DNA of 64,000 nt from Occallatibacter gabretensis (lineage in GTDB: Bacteria > Acidobacteriota > Terriglobia > Terriglobales > Acidobacteriaceae). The stretch's first letter is position 1, and the number at the start of each line of letters is the position of its first letter. Shown here in pieces: positions 35,082 through 44,189 of the stretch. The stretch is from assembly GCF_001449115.1 (NCBI RefSeq), contig NZ_LAIJ01000009.1, positions 1,556,114 through 1,620,113 on the forward strand, in the 5' to 3' direction. A model generated the notes under the pieces. The model was not told the DNA's origin and ran no database searches. It saw nothing but the letters and a program-made list of their open reading frames with translations. The translations under genes were made by a program, and so were the position numbers.

Positions 35082-37051
35082 CCGGGAAGGCTGGCCTCTT
35101 TAGGTCGCCGAGCTCCCTGCACCCTAATCGACACGTGCACCAGGCTCAGCGCCGCGGGCGTCACACCCGGAATCCTGCTGGCCTGCCCAATGGTGCCAGG
35201 CCGTACACGCTCCAGCTTTTCCTGCATCTCCCGTGAGAGGCCGCTGATAATGCGGTACTCCAGCCACGCGGGAATCTGCACGCCCTCCGCCGCCTTGAGC
35301 TTCTCGATCGACTTGCGTTGCTGGTCCAGATACCCGGCAAACTTGATCTCCGTCTCAACAGCCCGCGCCTCATTGCGGAAGACCGCGCGCTCGACTGGAT
35401 CCTGCTCCGGCAATTCCGCGCCGAAGGCGCCACTGCCTGGACGGCCAGTCCACTGCACAGCAAGCAGCACCGGCTCAATTTTCACCTCAGGACGCTTCAA
35501 TAATTGTGCCCAGGTCTGCCCCGCCACAGAGGTCAAACCCTCAAGCCCCGCCGCGCGCAGTCCCGCTTCATCTGCCTTCTTCGCCGTCAGCAGCTTTTCC
35601 AGTGCCGTCATCCGGGCCTGCTTCTGCTCAAACTCCGCCCACGCCGCATCGCCAATCAAGCCCAGCTTGCGCCCATACGGTGTCAGACGCCGGTCCGCGT
35701 TGTCGATTCGCAGATGCAGTCGAAATTCCGCCCTTGAAGTGAACATTCGATACGGCTCGTTGGTTCCCTTCGAAATCAGGTCGTCGATCAGGATGCCGGT
35801 ATAACCCTCCGTCCGGTCCATAGTGAAAGGCGGCTCGCCCTTCACCCGAAGCGCTGCATTGATGCCCGCCATTAGCCCCTGGCACGCAGCCTCTTCATAC
35901 CCACTCGTTCCATTGATCTGGCCGGCCAGGTAAAGGCCCTCCATGCTTTTCACACACAGGGCACGGTCCAGCTCCGTTGCGTCCACGCTGTCGTATTCGA
36001 TGGCATAGCCAGGCCGCAGCATCTCCGCCTCATCCAGTCCAGGAATCGACCGCACGATCTGCCACTGCACCTCCATCGGCAGGGAAGTGGACATGCCATT
36101 GACGTACACCTCATGCGTGTTGAGGCCCTCGGGCTCAAGGAAGAACTGGTGCTGTGTCTTGTCCGGAAACTTGACGACCTTGTCTTCGATCGATGGGCAA
36201 TACCGCGGCCCAACACCCTCGATCTGGCCTGAATACATCGCGGAGCGATGTACGTTCTCGCGAATCACCCGCAGTGTCTCCGGCGTGGTGAAGGCAATAT
36301 GGCAGCTCACCTGCGGCTGCACAATCTTCTTTGTACGGAAGCTGAAGGGCGTCGGCTCAGCATCCCCCGGCTGTTCCTCAAACATCTCCCACTTGATCGT
36401 CCGCCCATCCAACCGCGGAGGCGTTCCGGTCTTCAGCCGCGTCGTTCGCAACCCAAGCCGCCGCAATGCCTCACCCAGCAACACGGACGCTGGTTCACCG
36501 GAACGCCCCGCCGGATAGCGCTCCTCGCCGCAGTGAATCAGCCCATTCAGGAACGTCCCGGTCGTGATAATCGTCGCCCCAGCCAAAAGCTGCCTTCCAT
36601 CCCGCAGCTTCAACCCCAGCACGCGGCGGTGTCCCTCGTCCCTCGTCCCTTGTCCCTCTTCCAGCACCAGATCGACGACTTCAGCCTGCCGGATATGCAG
36701 CCCCGCCTGGCCCTCCAGCACCTCACGCATCTTCACGCGGTACAGCGCCTTATCGCACTGAGCCCTCGGACTCCAGACCGCAGGCCCGCGCGATGTATTC
36801 AGCAGCCGGAACTGGATGCCGACGGCGTCAGCGACCTCGCCCATAATGCCGCCCAGGGCGTCCACCTCGCGCACCAGGTGCCCCTTCGCTATGCCGCCGA
36901 TGGCCGGATTGCAGCTCATCTGCGCAATGAGGTCGAGGTTCATCGTAATCAGCGCCGTTTTCAGCCCCATCCGGGCAGCCGCCATCGCCGCCTCGCAACC
37001 AGCGTGACCCGCGCCCACTACGGCAATGTCGTAACGCTCCGTAAAAACCAT
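35078..37051 (-). CDS. mnmG: tRNA uridine-5-carboxymethylaminomethyl modification enzyme
   Basis: This 657-residue FAD enzyme (GidA/MnmG) works with MnmE to modify U34 of certain tRNAs. The FAD motif [19 protein letters not shown] is at residues 11-29, then [21 protein letters not shown] and the MnmG signature [12 protein letters not shown]. The C-terminal helical MnmE/tRNA-binding region has YIKRKQ-like [14 protein letters not shown]. An unusual in-frame simple repeat lies at 36631-36662 ([13 protein letters not shown]). No mnmE or rsmG lies beside it. Confidence 0.95.
   Translation of the reverse strand: MVFTERYDIAVVGAGHAGCEAAMAAARMGLKTALITMNLDLIAQMSCNPAIGGIAKGHLVREVDALGGIMGEVADAVGIQFRLLNTSRGPAVWSPRAQCDKALYRVKMREVLEGQAGLHIRQAEVVDLVLEEGQGTRDEGHRRVLGLKLRDGRQLLAGATIITTGTFLNGLIHCGEERYPAGRSGEPASVLLGEALRRLGLRTTRLKTGTPPRLDGRTIKWEMFEEQPGDAEPTPFSFRTKKIVQPQVSCHIAFTTPETLRVIRENVHRSAMYSGQIEGVGPRYCPSIEDKVVKFPDKTQHQFFLEPEGLNTHEVYVNGMSTSLPMEVQWQIVRSIPGLDEAEMLRPGYAIEYDSVDATELDRALCVKSMEGLYLAGQINGTSGYEEAACQGLMAGINAALRVKGEPPFTMDRTEGYTGILIDDLISKGTNEPYRMFTSRAEFRLHLRIDNADRRLTPYGRKLGLIGDAAWAEFEQKQARMTALEKLLTAKKADEAGLRAAGLEGLTSVAGQTWAQLLKRPEVKIEPVLLAVQWTGRPGSGAFGAELPEQDPVERAVFRNEARAVETEIKFAGYLDQQRKSIEKLKAAEGVQIPAWLEYRIISGLSREMQEKLERVRPGTIGQASRIPGVTPAALSLVHVSIRVQGARRPKEASLPG
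36631..36662 (-). repeat. Short tandem repeat inside mnmG
   Basis: Four copies of a GGGACRAG-type unit (read on the minus strand) sit inside mnmG in frame, adding a Gly/Glu/Arg-rich insertion of about 10 residues in the FAD-domain region near residue 135. Such units usually occur between genes. Confidence 0.7.
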
Positions 37052-37157
37052 TCACTTTTATTCTAGCGGCGATTACATTTTCATGAGCGGCATACTCAGC
37101 CGCCAACATGAGCAATAGTCACGATCTCCATCTCTCATACGGAGGAACCGACTGATT

Positions 37158-38075
37158 ATGTTCGCAACCCGGCTTAGGCAACCTCAATCTTCCCAGCGCT
37201 CTGGAGCGTATGCAAATCCGATTGCGCGCGAAGAGACACCGCACGCGGCCCGCGTGCAGCCTGCCTGGAACTTCGGCGGCATCTCGATTTTCGGTGAGAA
37301 AACCAGTTCCGATCGCAACAACGAAGAGGACATGCGCGTCGACGGGCCGCAAAAAGGAGAGACGGACCAGCACGGATCCGGTTCTGGAAGCGGATCTGGA
37401 TCGGGCTCAGGGGCAGGTTCCGGCTCAGGCTCAGGCTCTGGATCGGTGGCCAGTGCGGCGGCCACGCCTGTGGCCGTTCGCAATGGCCCGCACCACACGC
37501 CTATCGACGATCCAGACAACGTTGGTATGGCGATTGCCATCACGCTTACCTCATCGACAGGAAAAGACGAGGATATGAGTGTTGTTCAGGATAGTGAGCA
37601 GGTTAGCGAATCTAACAATCACACGGGGAGCTGTAAAGACCTTCCAGCAAGCCACTCCAACAATAGTGACTTCATGACCGGTTTTCCAATTCCAGACGAT
37701 CAGCATGGAACCCCTCGCAGCAAGGTGCTCGACCGCGCCGACAACCATGGCGGCGATGGATCCTATGATCGCGCTCAACTCGACATCTTTAAGGGCGCGT
37801 CGGGTGGCACGCCCCATGTAATTCCTCACTCCGGCTACGTCGTTCGCAGAAGCATCATCACAGGCGCGGGGAAAAGCATCGTTCTGCGCACGGAGAAATC
37901 CCCAAAGGCTGCCACGATAAACAGCTTTTCCACCGAAGCCGGTCCTTCGGCGGCACAGCATGAGGATGTCACGGTCAGGGCGGCGACACGCGCCCCCGGT
38001 GGTGGAGGAAGCGGATCAGGCAGTGGCTCAGGTGGCGGATCGGGCACTAGAACGGGCAGCGGCTCAGGACACTGA
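37158..38075 (+). CDS. Unrecognised protein with a core flanked by Gly-Ser linkers
   Basis: A 305-residue protein of unknown family. The layout is a leader of about 70 residues (MFATRLRQPQSSQRSG, then VQPAWNFGGISIFGEK), a (Gly-Ser)n linker at about residues 73-97, a core of about 180 residues with GMAIAITLTS, LDRADNHGGDGSYDRAQLD and VIPHSGYVVRR, and a second (Gly-Ser)n tail. There is no signal peptide. A GGAGGA ribosome site precedes the ATG. The leader faintly recalls proteins linked to extracellular contractile injection systems, a weak impression. A small protein follows. Confidence 0.6.
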   Translation: MFATRLRQPQSSQRSGAYANPIAREETPHAARVQPAWNFGGISIFGEKTSSDRNNEEDMRVDGPQKGETDQHGSGSGSGSGSGSGAGSGSGSGSGSVASAAATPVAVRNGPHHTPIDDPDNVGMAIAITLTSSTGKDEDMSVVQDSEQVSESNNHTGSCKDLPASHSNNSDFMTGFPIPDDQHGTPRSKVLDRADNHGGDGSYDRAQLDIFKGASGGTPHVIPHSGYVVRRSIITGAGKSIVLRTEKSPKAATINSFSTEAGPSAAQHEDVTVRAATRAPGGGGSGSGSGSGGGSGTRTGSGSGH

Positions 38076-38222
38076 TCTGTGCCGCAGGAACTCCCGCATG
38101 AATCTTCTTCGCTACCCCATGCTGCGGTTGTGAGCGGAATGAGGACTGGAAAAATCTCCGCCCCCGGAATACCATCCTCGCAATGCACGCCAAAATCCCG
38201 CTTCAGGGAGGCCACTCGTCGC

Positions 38223-38522
38223 ATGGGTTCAACACACTGCAATTGGGAGCAACAATCTGCTCCTCCCGTTTCCCCCGTCGCTCAATCTCCGGAAGAACTC
38301 AAGGAAGAATCTCGCAATATTCGCCGCCTGCAGATGGTGGTCAACATGGTCGCGCAGGTCATCGCGCAGGATGCTTCGATCTCTGTTGAGCAAGCCTCGG
38401 AGATGGTGGCAGATACACGCCGTCTCGCTCTGGGAATGTTTCCAGACAAGGAGCTGGCCTTCAACCTGATCTTCTGGCCAAGGCTGCAGCGGCTGATGCG
38501 CGAGCGCTACCGGATGCAATAA
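38223..38522 (+). CDS. Small helical protein downstream of the Gly-Ser protein
   Basis: A 99-residue protein starting MGSTHCNWEQQSA, with a Pro/Ser spacer and a helical C-terminal domain (EELKEESRNIRRLQMVVNMV, DASISVEQASEMVADTRRLA, FNLIFWPRLQRLMRERYRMQ). An AGGGAGG site lies about 11 bases before this ATG. The frame is open upstream, but the extra 48 residues look non-coding. It follows the Gly-Ser-linker gene on the same strand and may be its partner. Family unknown. Confidence 0.65.
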   Translation: MGSTHCNWEQQSAPPVSPVAQSPEELKEESRNIRRLQMVVNMVAQVIAQDASISVEQASEMVADTRRLALGMFPDKELAFNLIFWPRLQRLMRERYRMQ

Positions 38523-38524
38523 AC

Positions 38525-39298
38525 CTATTTATTGTCCATCGCAGTGAGCTGGAAGGTAATAGTGCCCCAGAAGAGACGCGCCCGCATTTGGACGGGCAGA
38601 TGCCGGTCGTCATCTGTGTACCAGATCCAAATGTTGCCGCGATTTTTTACTACTCCGGCGTCTGCTGTGGGCTGCACGCGCAGAGTCTTGAACGTCCCTA
38701 GCGGCGTCTTGATCTGCTCGCGGCCCTCTACTTTGAGCGTCACCGGCACTGTATGCATTGCGTCTACAACTGGAACCACAAAGCTTTGGCCCACCTCCAT
38801 CGGCTGCGAGGCGGCGTAAAAGACGCCAGTCAACAGGTCCGTCAGGCAGCCAGTGATGGGCTGCTCAATGTGCTTGGTCTGCCCGGTGACCAGGTTTTTT
38901 TCGTCCAGCACAGACTTCGTAGCGCCGTAGTCCAGTCGCAGGGTGGAATTGACCTGACGGCGACCCTCCACTGTCTGCTTGTCGAACTCATAGGTGCAGC
39001 CCTTGGCGCGGTCGAAGCTCGACTGGAACTTGTCGGTGACGTGGAAGAGAAGGTTGATGGCGCCTGCCGTGTCAGCGGTGGCGGAGATCTTCTCGCGGTC
39101 GCCCGCCGCTTCAAAGTGAAGGACCGCAGTCCCGGCAGGGAAAACACGCCAGTCTACGGAGTAAGTCAGGGTCTGTTTTTGTGGAAAGCTGAAACCGGGC
39201 CGAGGTGCTGGAAGTGCGGCAGTCTGCTGCCCGAAGAGGGGAGCGGCAAGCGCAAAAACACACAAAAAACAGGCTGGAACCCTTGTATACTTCGTCAC
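38525..39298 (-). CDS. Exported DUF3108-family protein
   Basis: A 257-residue protein with a signal peptide (VPACFLCVFALAAPLFGQQ) and a DUF3108 domain: LTYSVDWRVFPAGTAVLHFE, KFQSSFDRAKGCTYEFDKQ, FKTLRVQPTAD and WIWYTDDDRHLPVQMRARL. Family members are periplasmic and unassigned. It follows the LPS-core genes on the same strand, 64 bp after the methyltransferase, so an envelope role is plausible. Confidence 0.88.
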   Translation of the reverse strand: MTKYTRVPACFLCVFALAAPLFGQQTAALPAPRPGFSFPQKQTLTYSVDWRVFPAGTAVLHFEAAGDREKISATADTAGAINLLFHVTDKFQSSFDRAKGCTYEFDKQTVEGRRQVNSTLRLDYGATKSVLDEKNLVTGQTKHIEQPITGCLTDLLTGVFYAASQPMEVGQSFVVPVVDAMHTVPVTLKVEGREQIKTPLGTFKTLRVQPTADAGVVKNRGNIWIWYTDDDRHLPVQMRARLFWGTITFQLTAMDNK

Positions 39299-39362
39299 CG
39301 GCGCTTTTCAGGCTCCTTAACAAATTTCACGTGGTCATTGGACGATTGCCGCACGGAATCGT

Positions 39363-39980
39363 TCATGGCCGCCCGCGCAAAAGCTCACTCATAACCGGCC
39401 GGAGGAGGACCAGGCTCAAATACAAACAGATTGCTCCCAAAAGAGCATTGTACTCGCGGTGTTTAAGGTAGAGTGCCAGAGAAAAGCTGCCTCGTTCGCC
39501 TTCTTGGGGAGCGCGTACCAAAGTGATACGCGGAATCAAACGAGGAACTTGCCGGCAGTAAGCGTCAAAGCCCGGAAATGTGGCTCGGAGAAATCGCTCT
39601 TCGGAGATGATAACTGGGACATAAATGGCTACAAACATAATGGTTAGCGCCAAAGCTACGGCCCAACTCTCGAGCGCTACGGCAAAGCCTGCTGCAATCA
39701 GGATTGAACCGAGGTAGAGCGGATTTCGCACCCATGCGTAGGGCCCCGTGATGGTAAGCTCTTGATTTTTCTTCACGTACCCCGAGGCGTAACCGCGCAG
39801 CCATAGGCCCGGAATCACAAGCGCCAGGCTCCAGGTCACAGCTCTCGGATCCGGTTCACGCCGCCATAGCTCGAAGAGATAAAGCGCAGCCGTGGCAAAA
39901 CCCAGTGGCACGCGAATCCTCCGCGCAATGCGCTGCCAGCGAGCAATCCAGTCGTTTCCGGTTGTTTTATTCCCGCTCAT
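39363..39980 (-). CDS. Isoprenylcysteine-methyltransferase-type membrane methyltransferase
   Basis: A 205-residue integral membrane protein with four or five spans. It has the ICMT/PEMT signature GPYAWVRNPLYLGSILIAAG, followed near the C-terminus by EERFLRATFPGFDAYCRQVPRLIP. Bacterial members methylate lipids or other hydrophobic molecules. It overlaps the preceding GT9 gene by 4 bp, placing it in the LPS-core operon and suggesting a lipid substrate. Confidence 0.88.
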   Translation of the reverse strand: MSGNKTTGNDWIARWQRIARRIRVPLGFATAALYLFELWRREPDPRAVTWSLALVIPGLWLRGYASGYVKKNQELTITGPYAWVRNPLYLGSILIAAGFAVALESWAVALALTIMFVAIYVPVIISEERFLRATFPGFDAYCRQVPRLIPRITLVRAPQEGERGSFSLALYLKHREYNALLGAICLYLSLVLLRPVMSELLRGRP

Positions 39981-41116
39981 CGCACTGCCTCCCCATCGCG
40001 AACTCCGCCCCGCAGTTCGTCGGCGGCTTGTAGCACTTCCGCCGGCTGAATCGTGAGCAATCCGGCCTCTGGCTCCGCGCGCCGGGTATGGTCGCGGCGG
40101 CTTTCCGCACTTCGCAGCACCCGAAATCGAGCCCAGCCACGTGCGCCGAAGGGCCCGTTCCGCGCCGGATCCGTGGGGCCAAAGATGCCCACGACCGGCT
40201 TACCAAGGGCACAGGCTAAATGAAGCGGGCCGGTATCGCCTGCAATGGCAAGACTTACCCGCCGCGTGAGTGCAATCAGCTGGCTGAGCGAGCAGGTTGC
40301 GGGCAGAGCTGCGCCGCCGGATTGCGTGCGAATGGCTTCGGCAAGCTCTTCTTCACCCGGTCCTGCATTCACCACCACGGAGAAGCCGCGCTCGACCAGT
40401 CCGCGCGCCACCGCCGCATAGCGCTCTACCGGCCAGCGTTTGGCGCCCCAGCCAGCCCCGGGATTGAGAAGGGCAATCGGTTGAACAGCGTAATCCGAGC
40501 TCCTGCGCGAGCCCGCAGCAGGTTTCACGCCGAGCAACGTGTCGCACCAGAATTCCGCCTCCGGATCGACAGGCAGGAGCGGCAGAATCGGTTGCAGGGC
40601 GTCACCAGCTACAGCGGAGGCCACTTCTACATCCTGCTCAATGACATGCACCCCGCAAGTCTCCACCCGCTCGGTAAAGAGCCACTTTGCTGCGGGTTCA
40701 CGCGGAATAGCCTCGCCAATAACCCGACGGCATCCAGCCAGACGCCCAATCATTGCCGAGCGGATCGCGCCCTGAAAATCGAGAACTGCATCGTAGCGGC
40801 TGGCAAGCAGACTGCGTCGTAAACTGCTGATCTTACGGATCGTGTTTCTGCTCAATGGACTGCGTGCCCATGCCTTCACCGCCGCGGGATGGATGTTGTC
40901 CACCAGCGGCTGATCCGGTCCTCGGTCGAATCGTGCCCCGGATTCCGATATAGGCCGTGCAGTTAGAAGAGGCGCCCAGGCCGGTTCCACCACCCAGTCG
41001 ATCTGCCAACCCGGATGCGCCTGGCGAAGAGCCGTAACCGCGGGAAGGGCGTGAAGAATGTCCCCCATGGCGCCCAGACGAACCACGAGTAGACGAAACT
41101 GGGACTGCGTACGCAA
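39977..41116 (-). CDS. GT9-family glycosyltransferase, LPS heptosyltransferase-like
   Basis: A 379-residue GT-B glycosyltransferase of family 9 (ADP-heptose:LPS heptosyltransferase group). Hallmarks are VVRLGAMGDILHALPAVTAL at the N-terminus, LLNPGAGWGAKRWP at the inter-domain region, and AGDTGPLHLACALGKPVVGIFGPTDPARNGP at the nucleotide-sugar site. It starts 12 bp after lpxK and fits a WaaC/heptosyltransferase I role in adding the first core sugar to KDO. The exact acceptor is inferred. Confidence 0.92.
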   Translation of the reverse strand: MRTQSQFRLLVVRLGAMGDILHALPAVTALRQAHPGWQIDWVVEPAWAPLLTARPISESGARFDRGPDQPLVDNIHPAAVKAWARSPLSRNTIRKISSLRRSLLASRYDAVLDFQGAIRSAMIGRLAGCRRVIGEAIPREPAAKWLFTERVETCGVHVIEQDVEVASAVAGDALQPILPLLPVDPEAEFWCDTLLGVKPAAGSRRSSDYAVQPIALLNPGAGWGAKRWPVERYAAVARGLVERGFSVVVNAGPGEEELAEAIRTQSGGAALPATCSLSQLIALTRRVSLAIAGDTGPLHLACALGKPVVGIFGPTDPARNGPFGARGWARFRVLRSAESRRDHTRRAEPEAGLLTIQPAEVLQAADELRGGVRDGEAVR

Positions 41117-41128
41117 GTTTCCATTTTC

Positions 41129-42121
41129 TCATAGGGAGCGATCTGCTTCGCCGCTCTGAATCTTGCCAATCAGCCAGTCGATCGCTGCCGATTCGTTCTC
41201 GATCTCGGTTCGCAGAGGGACGCTTTTCAGTGACAGGCCGTTGGCCATTTTGCCAAGTCGAACAGCATCTTTTTCCGTGGTGAGCAGGGTGGACGCCCTG
41301 GTGCTCTCTAGAGCAGCCCGCAGCTTCTGGAGATCGCTTTGCGCGTAAGCATGGTGATCCGGGAAGGGAATTCGTTCGGCAAGTTGCACTCCTGCGGCTT
41401 CGAGCCCCGCGAAGAACTGCTCCGGACGCGCAATGCCGCAGAATGCGACGACTGGCCCATCCACACCAGGCACATCCATGCGGCGATGCAGCTTCCAGAT
41501 GGGCTTATCCCAGCCCCCTCTTTGCAGCTCGGCTTCCAGTGCGAGTTCATCGGCAGGAATTGCTACCACATCGGCTCGCTTGATCGCGTTTCGTTCTTCC
41601 CGCAAATTGCCGGCCGGCAAAAGTCGATCCCGCCAATCATGCTCGTCGAGCAGCAAAATGTCCACATTCCGGTAAAGCTGGCGATGCTGAAAGCCGTCAT
41701 CGAGAAGATGCACCGCAGGGCCATCCGGCGTCTGTTCAGACTCTGCCAGTAATCCTGCCTCATACCGCTCCGCATCCACGTACACCGGCACGCCGGCCTC
41801 TCGTGCAATCAACATCGGCTCATCCCCAAAGTGCTGCGCACTGCCTTGTTGTTGGACGAGCGCAGTGTCTCTGTCAGCGCGCCCATATCCTCGGGAAAGT
41901 ACGTCCACATGGAAGCCTCTGGCCGTCAGCGCTCGCGCGAGAGCAATTGTCAGCGGAGTCTTGCCCGTACCGCCTGTCGAGAGATTTCCAATGCTAACAA
42001 CAGGCCATTCCAGTTCCCATTCCACCTCACGCCCGGATGCCAGCCTCCGCTCGCGCAGGGCCAGGCCTAGCTTGTAGAGCGGCACAAACGGGGCAAGCCA
42101 TGCACGCGTGAACTGATTCAT
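41129..42121 (-). CDS. lpxK: Tetraacyldisaccharide 4'-kinase
   Basis: A 330-residue membrane-associated P-loop kinase that phosphorylates the lipid A precursor at the 4' position. The Walker A loop is NLSTGGTGKTPLTIALARAL (from residue 46), and HLLDDGFQHRQLYRNVDILLLD carries the conserved DDGFQH motif. It overlaps waaA by 4 bp upstream and is followed 12 bp later by the GT9 gene. Confidence 0.96.
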   Translation of the reverse strand: MNQFTRAWLAPFVPLYKLGLALRERRLASGREVEWELEWPVVSIGNLSTGGTGKTPLTIALARALTARGFHVDVLSRGYGRADRDTALVQQQGSAQHFGDEPMLIAREAGVPVYVDAERYEAGLLAESEQTPDGPAVHLLDDGFQHRQLYRNVDILLLDEHDWRDRLLPAGNLREERNAIKRADVVAIPADELALEAELQRGGWDKPIWKLHRRMDVPGVDGPVVAFCGIARPEQFFAGLEAAGVQLAERIPFPDHHAYAQSDLQKLRAALESTRASTLLTTEKDAVRLGKMANGLSLKSVPLRTEIENESAAIDWLIGKIQSGEADRSL

Positions 42122-43401
42122 GAGTCTCTCCCCAGAAGCGTGCGAATCGCTTCAACGCTGCGGGCGGTCGCTCCAGCTTGCCGCTCAAAGACCTCACGGG
42201 CGCGTGCGCCTAAGGCTTCCGCAGCGACGCGGTTGTTCACGAGATCGATCAAAGCATCGGCAAAAGCCTCTTTGCCGGCGATCCGGATGGCATTGTGGGT
42301 GCGCAGGTCGTCTACCATCGCGCGGAAGTTTTCATAGTTCGGTCCCATCACAATCGGCACTCCAAACTGCGCTGGCTCCAGGGGGTTATGTCCGCCGGCG
42401 GCGACGAGGCTGCCACCGACAAAGGCGATGGATGCCAGAGAGTAGACCGAAGCCAACTCTCCGATCGTATCCAGAAGAATAATCTGACCCGCCTGCAATG
42501 TCTCAGAAAACGGGCCATTCCAGGTAGAACGTCGTATCCAGTTATGGCCTGAAGCATCAAGCAGGGCGGCAACCGTCCCGAATCGCTCCGGATGACGCGG
42601 AGCAAGGAGGAGAGCGAGATTGGGATCGGCGGCCAGCAGTTTCGGCCAAACTTCAAGGAGAGCGGTTTCCTCGCCCTCGAGCGTGCTGCCCGCGATGAGG
42701 AAGCGCAGATTTGTCCCGCGGGCCTTTAACTCGTTTGTCGCCTTTGATTCTCCGCTGGAGCGCACGTCAAACTTCAGGTTTCCCGCCACCGAGACCCGCT
42801 CCGGTGTACAGCCAATCGTCTTGAGCCGCTCCGCGTCGAGTTCGCTCTGAGCCGATACCAAGGTGAGCTGCGCAAGAAACGGCTTCCATAGGCTGCGGAG
42901 CGCTCGATACCGCGGCCAGGAGCGGTCAGAGATGCGCGCATTTACGACCGCGACCGGAATTCCGCGCCGGAAGCAGCCATTAAGCAGATTCGGCCAAAAC
43001 TCGGTCTCGGCCAGAATCAGGAGTTTTGGCTGGATAGCGTTGAGGTATGCCCGGACGGCCCAGGGTAGATCGAGCGGACAGTAGAAGACGCGATCAGGGC
43101 CGAAGCGTTCGCGCGCGAGAGCCTGTCCGGTCCGGGTTGTGGTTGAAATCAGCAGCCTATGGTTCGGAAACGCGGCGTCAAGTTCTTTGACCAAGCGTGA
43201 GACTGCCAGCACCTCCCCCACCGAGACCGCGTGCAGCCAGATCACAGGCTTACCAGCCAGGCGAAGCCCGTGCGGAATACTCCCAAGCCTTTGTCGGATG
43301 CCTTCGCGGTACTTCGCCGTCGTGGCAATCTGCCATAGCCACCACGGCAGACCAAGGATGAGCACAGCAAGCAAGGCGAGGTTGTAGAAAAATAGAATCA
43401 T
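42118..43401 (-). CDS. waaA: 3-deoxy-D-manno-octulosonic acid (KDO) transferase
   Basis: A 427-residue GT30 enzyme anchored by an N-terminal membrane helix (FFYNLALLAVLILGLPWWLWQ). It transfers KDO from CMP-KDO to lipid IVA. Conserved blocks are WLHAVSVGEV, ISTTTRTGQAL, ILAETEFWPNLL, GNLKFD and FVGGSLVAAGGHNPLEPAQFG. It is the first gene of the leftward LPS operon and confirms a lipopolysaccharide-bearing outer membrane. The 39-bp gap to the divergent gene must hold promoters for both. Confidence 0.96.
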   Translation of the reverse strand: MILFFYNLALLAVLILGLPWWLWQIATTAKYREGIRQRLGSIPHGLRLAGKPVIWLHAVSVGEVLAVSRLVKELDAAFPNHRLLISTTTRTGQALARERFGPDRVFYCPLDLPWAVRAYLNAIQPKLLILAETEFWPNLLNGCFRRGIPVAVVNARISDRSWPRYRALRSLWKPFLAQLTLVSAQSELDAERLKTIGCTPERVSVAGNLKFDVRSSGESKATNELKARGTNLRFLIAGSTLEGEETALLEVWPKLLAADPNLALLLAPRHPERFGTVAALLDASGHNWIRRSTWNGPFSETLQAGQIILLDTIGELASVYSLASIAFVGGSLVAAGGHNPLEPAQFGVPIVMGPNYENFRAMVDDLRTHNAIRIAGKEAFADALIDLVNNRVAAEALGARAREVFERQAGATARSVEAIRTLLGRDS

Positions 43402-43440
43402 CCGCTACGAATTTCGCCTTCTTTCGGTCTAATCCATCAA

Positions 43441-44121
43441 ATGATACAGTCGATGGCGATGAGAGTTGCGCGCTTGTTTTCGTTGCTTGCCCTGGTTTCG
43501 GTGCTGTGGTTCTCTCCTGCGGTTGAGGCGAATGATCATGCGCAGCCGCCGGTGCAGCCCGCTACTACCTTTGCCGCCGTGGAGGTTCATGCGGACGAGA
43601 AGGTTGCCATTGCCGCTGAGCCGTACGACACCAAAGAGAAAGAGGCGCTCTTTCGCGTGGATTACCTGGCCCACGGTGTGATGCCGGTGCGGCTGATCGT
43701 GACCAACAACGGCGACAAGCCAATTTCTTTGCGCGACGCACGCATTCTCTTTGAGACGGCGGGCGGGGATCGCATCCAGACGGCGGAGCCTGAGGACGTG
43801 GAACGGCTGATGACGCGCAAGGAGCGTGAAGGCGGAAAAGTTCCGATGCCTGGCCCTATCCCCTCCATCAAGCTCAAACCGAAGGCCAGTAACAAGGACA
43901 TTGAGGCGGACTTCAACACGTTTGAGTATGGAGCACTTGTTGTCGAGGCGCACACCACGCGCGCCGGATTTCTCTTTTACGACGTGTCGCAGCTTGACCA
44001 TCCGCTGAAAAACGCCAAGCTCTATCTGTACAAGTTACGGAATGCCGAAGGCGACGAGCTGTTTTATTTCGAGATTCCTTTCGACAAGTATTTGCAGTCG
44101 AAGTCCAGCCAGATGAACTGA
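43441..44121 (+). CDS. Exported protein of unknown function
   Basis: A 226-residue protein with a signal peptide (RLFSLLALVSVLWFSPAVEA), a His/Pro/Gln spacer and a beta-rich domain resembling an Ig-like fold (FRVDYLAHGVMPVRLIVTNN, GDKPISLRDARILFETAGGD, YGALVVEAHTTRAGFLFYDV, YFEIPFDKYL). I do not recognise the family. It is divergent from waaA and is the first gene after the strand-bias reversal. Confidence 0.75.
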   Translation: MIQSMAMRVARLFSLLALVSVLWFSPAVEANDHAQPPVQPATTFAAVEVHADEKVAIAAEPYDTKEKEALFRVDYLAHGVMPVRLIVTNNGDKPISLRDARILFETAGGDRIQTAEPEDVERLMTRKEREGGKVPMPGPIPSIKLKPKASNKDIEADFNTFEYGALVVEAHTTRAGFLFYDVSQLDHPLKNAKLYLYKLRNAEGDELFYFEIPFDKYLQSKSSQMN

Positions 44122-44189
44122 GCTGATATGCCAGGGGATGTTAGGATGCACTCGTCGTAGTGTGTTTACTTTGGCAGTTGGAGTTGAGT

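Noticed and set aside
37051-37157. Chromosomal origin next to mnmG
   Set aside because: The gap is only 107 bp, with no AT-rich unwinding region and no TTATCCACA-type boxes; the skew switch is reported separately without calling an origin.
37375-37445. GGATCN/GGCTCA tandem repeat taken as non-coding satellite
   Set aside because: It is in frame and encodes Gly-Ser linkers inside an open frame with a good ribosome site.
37158-38522. Contractile injection system or toxin delivery locus
   Set aside because: No sheath, tube, baseplate or ATPase gene lies in the window; the resemblance rests on the leader and linkers only.
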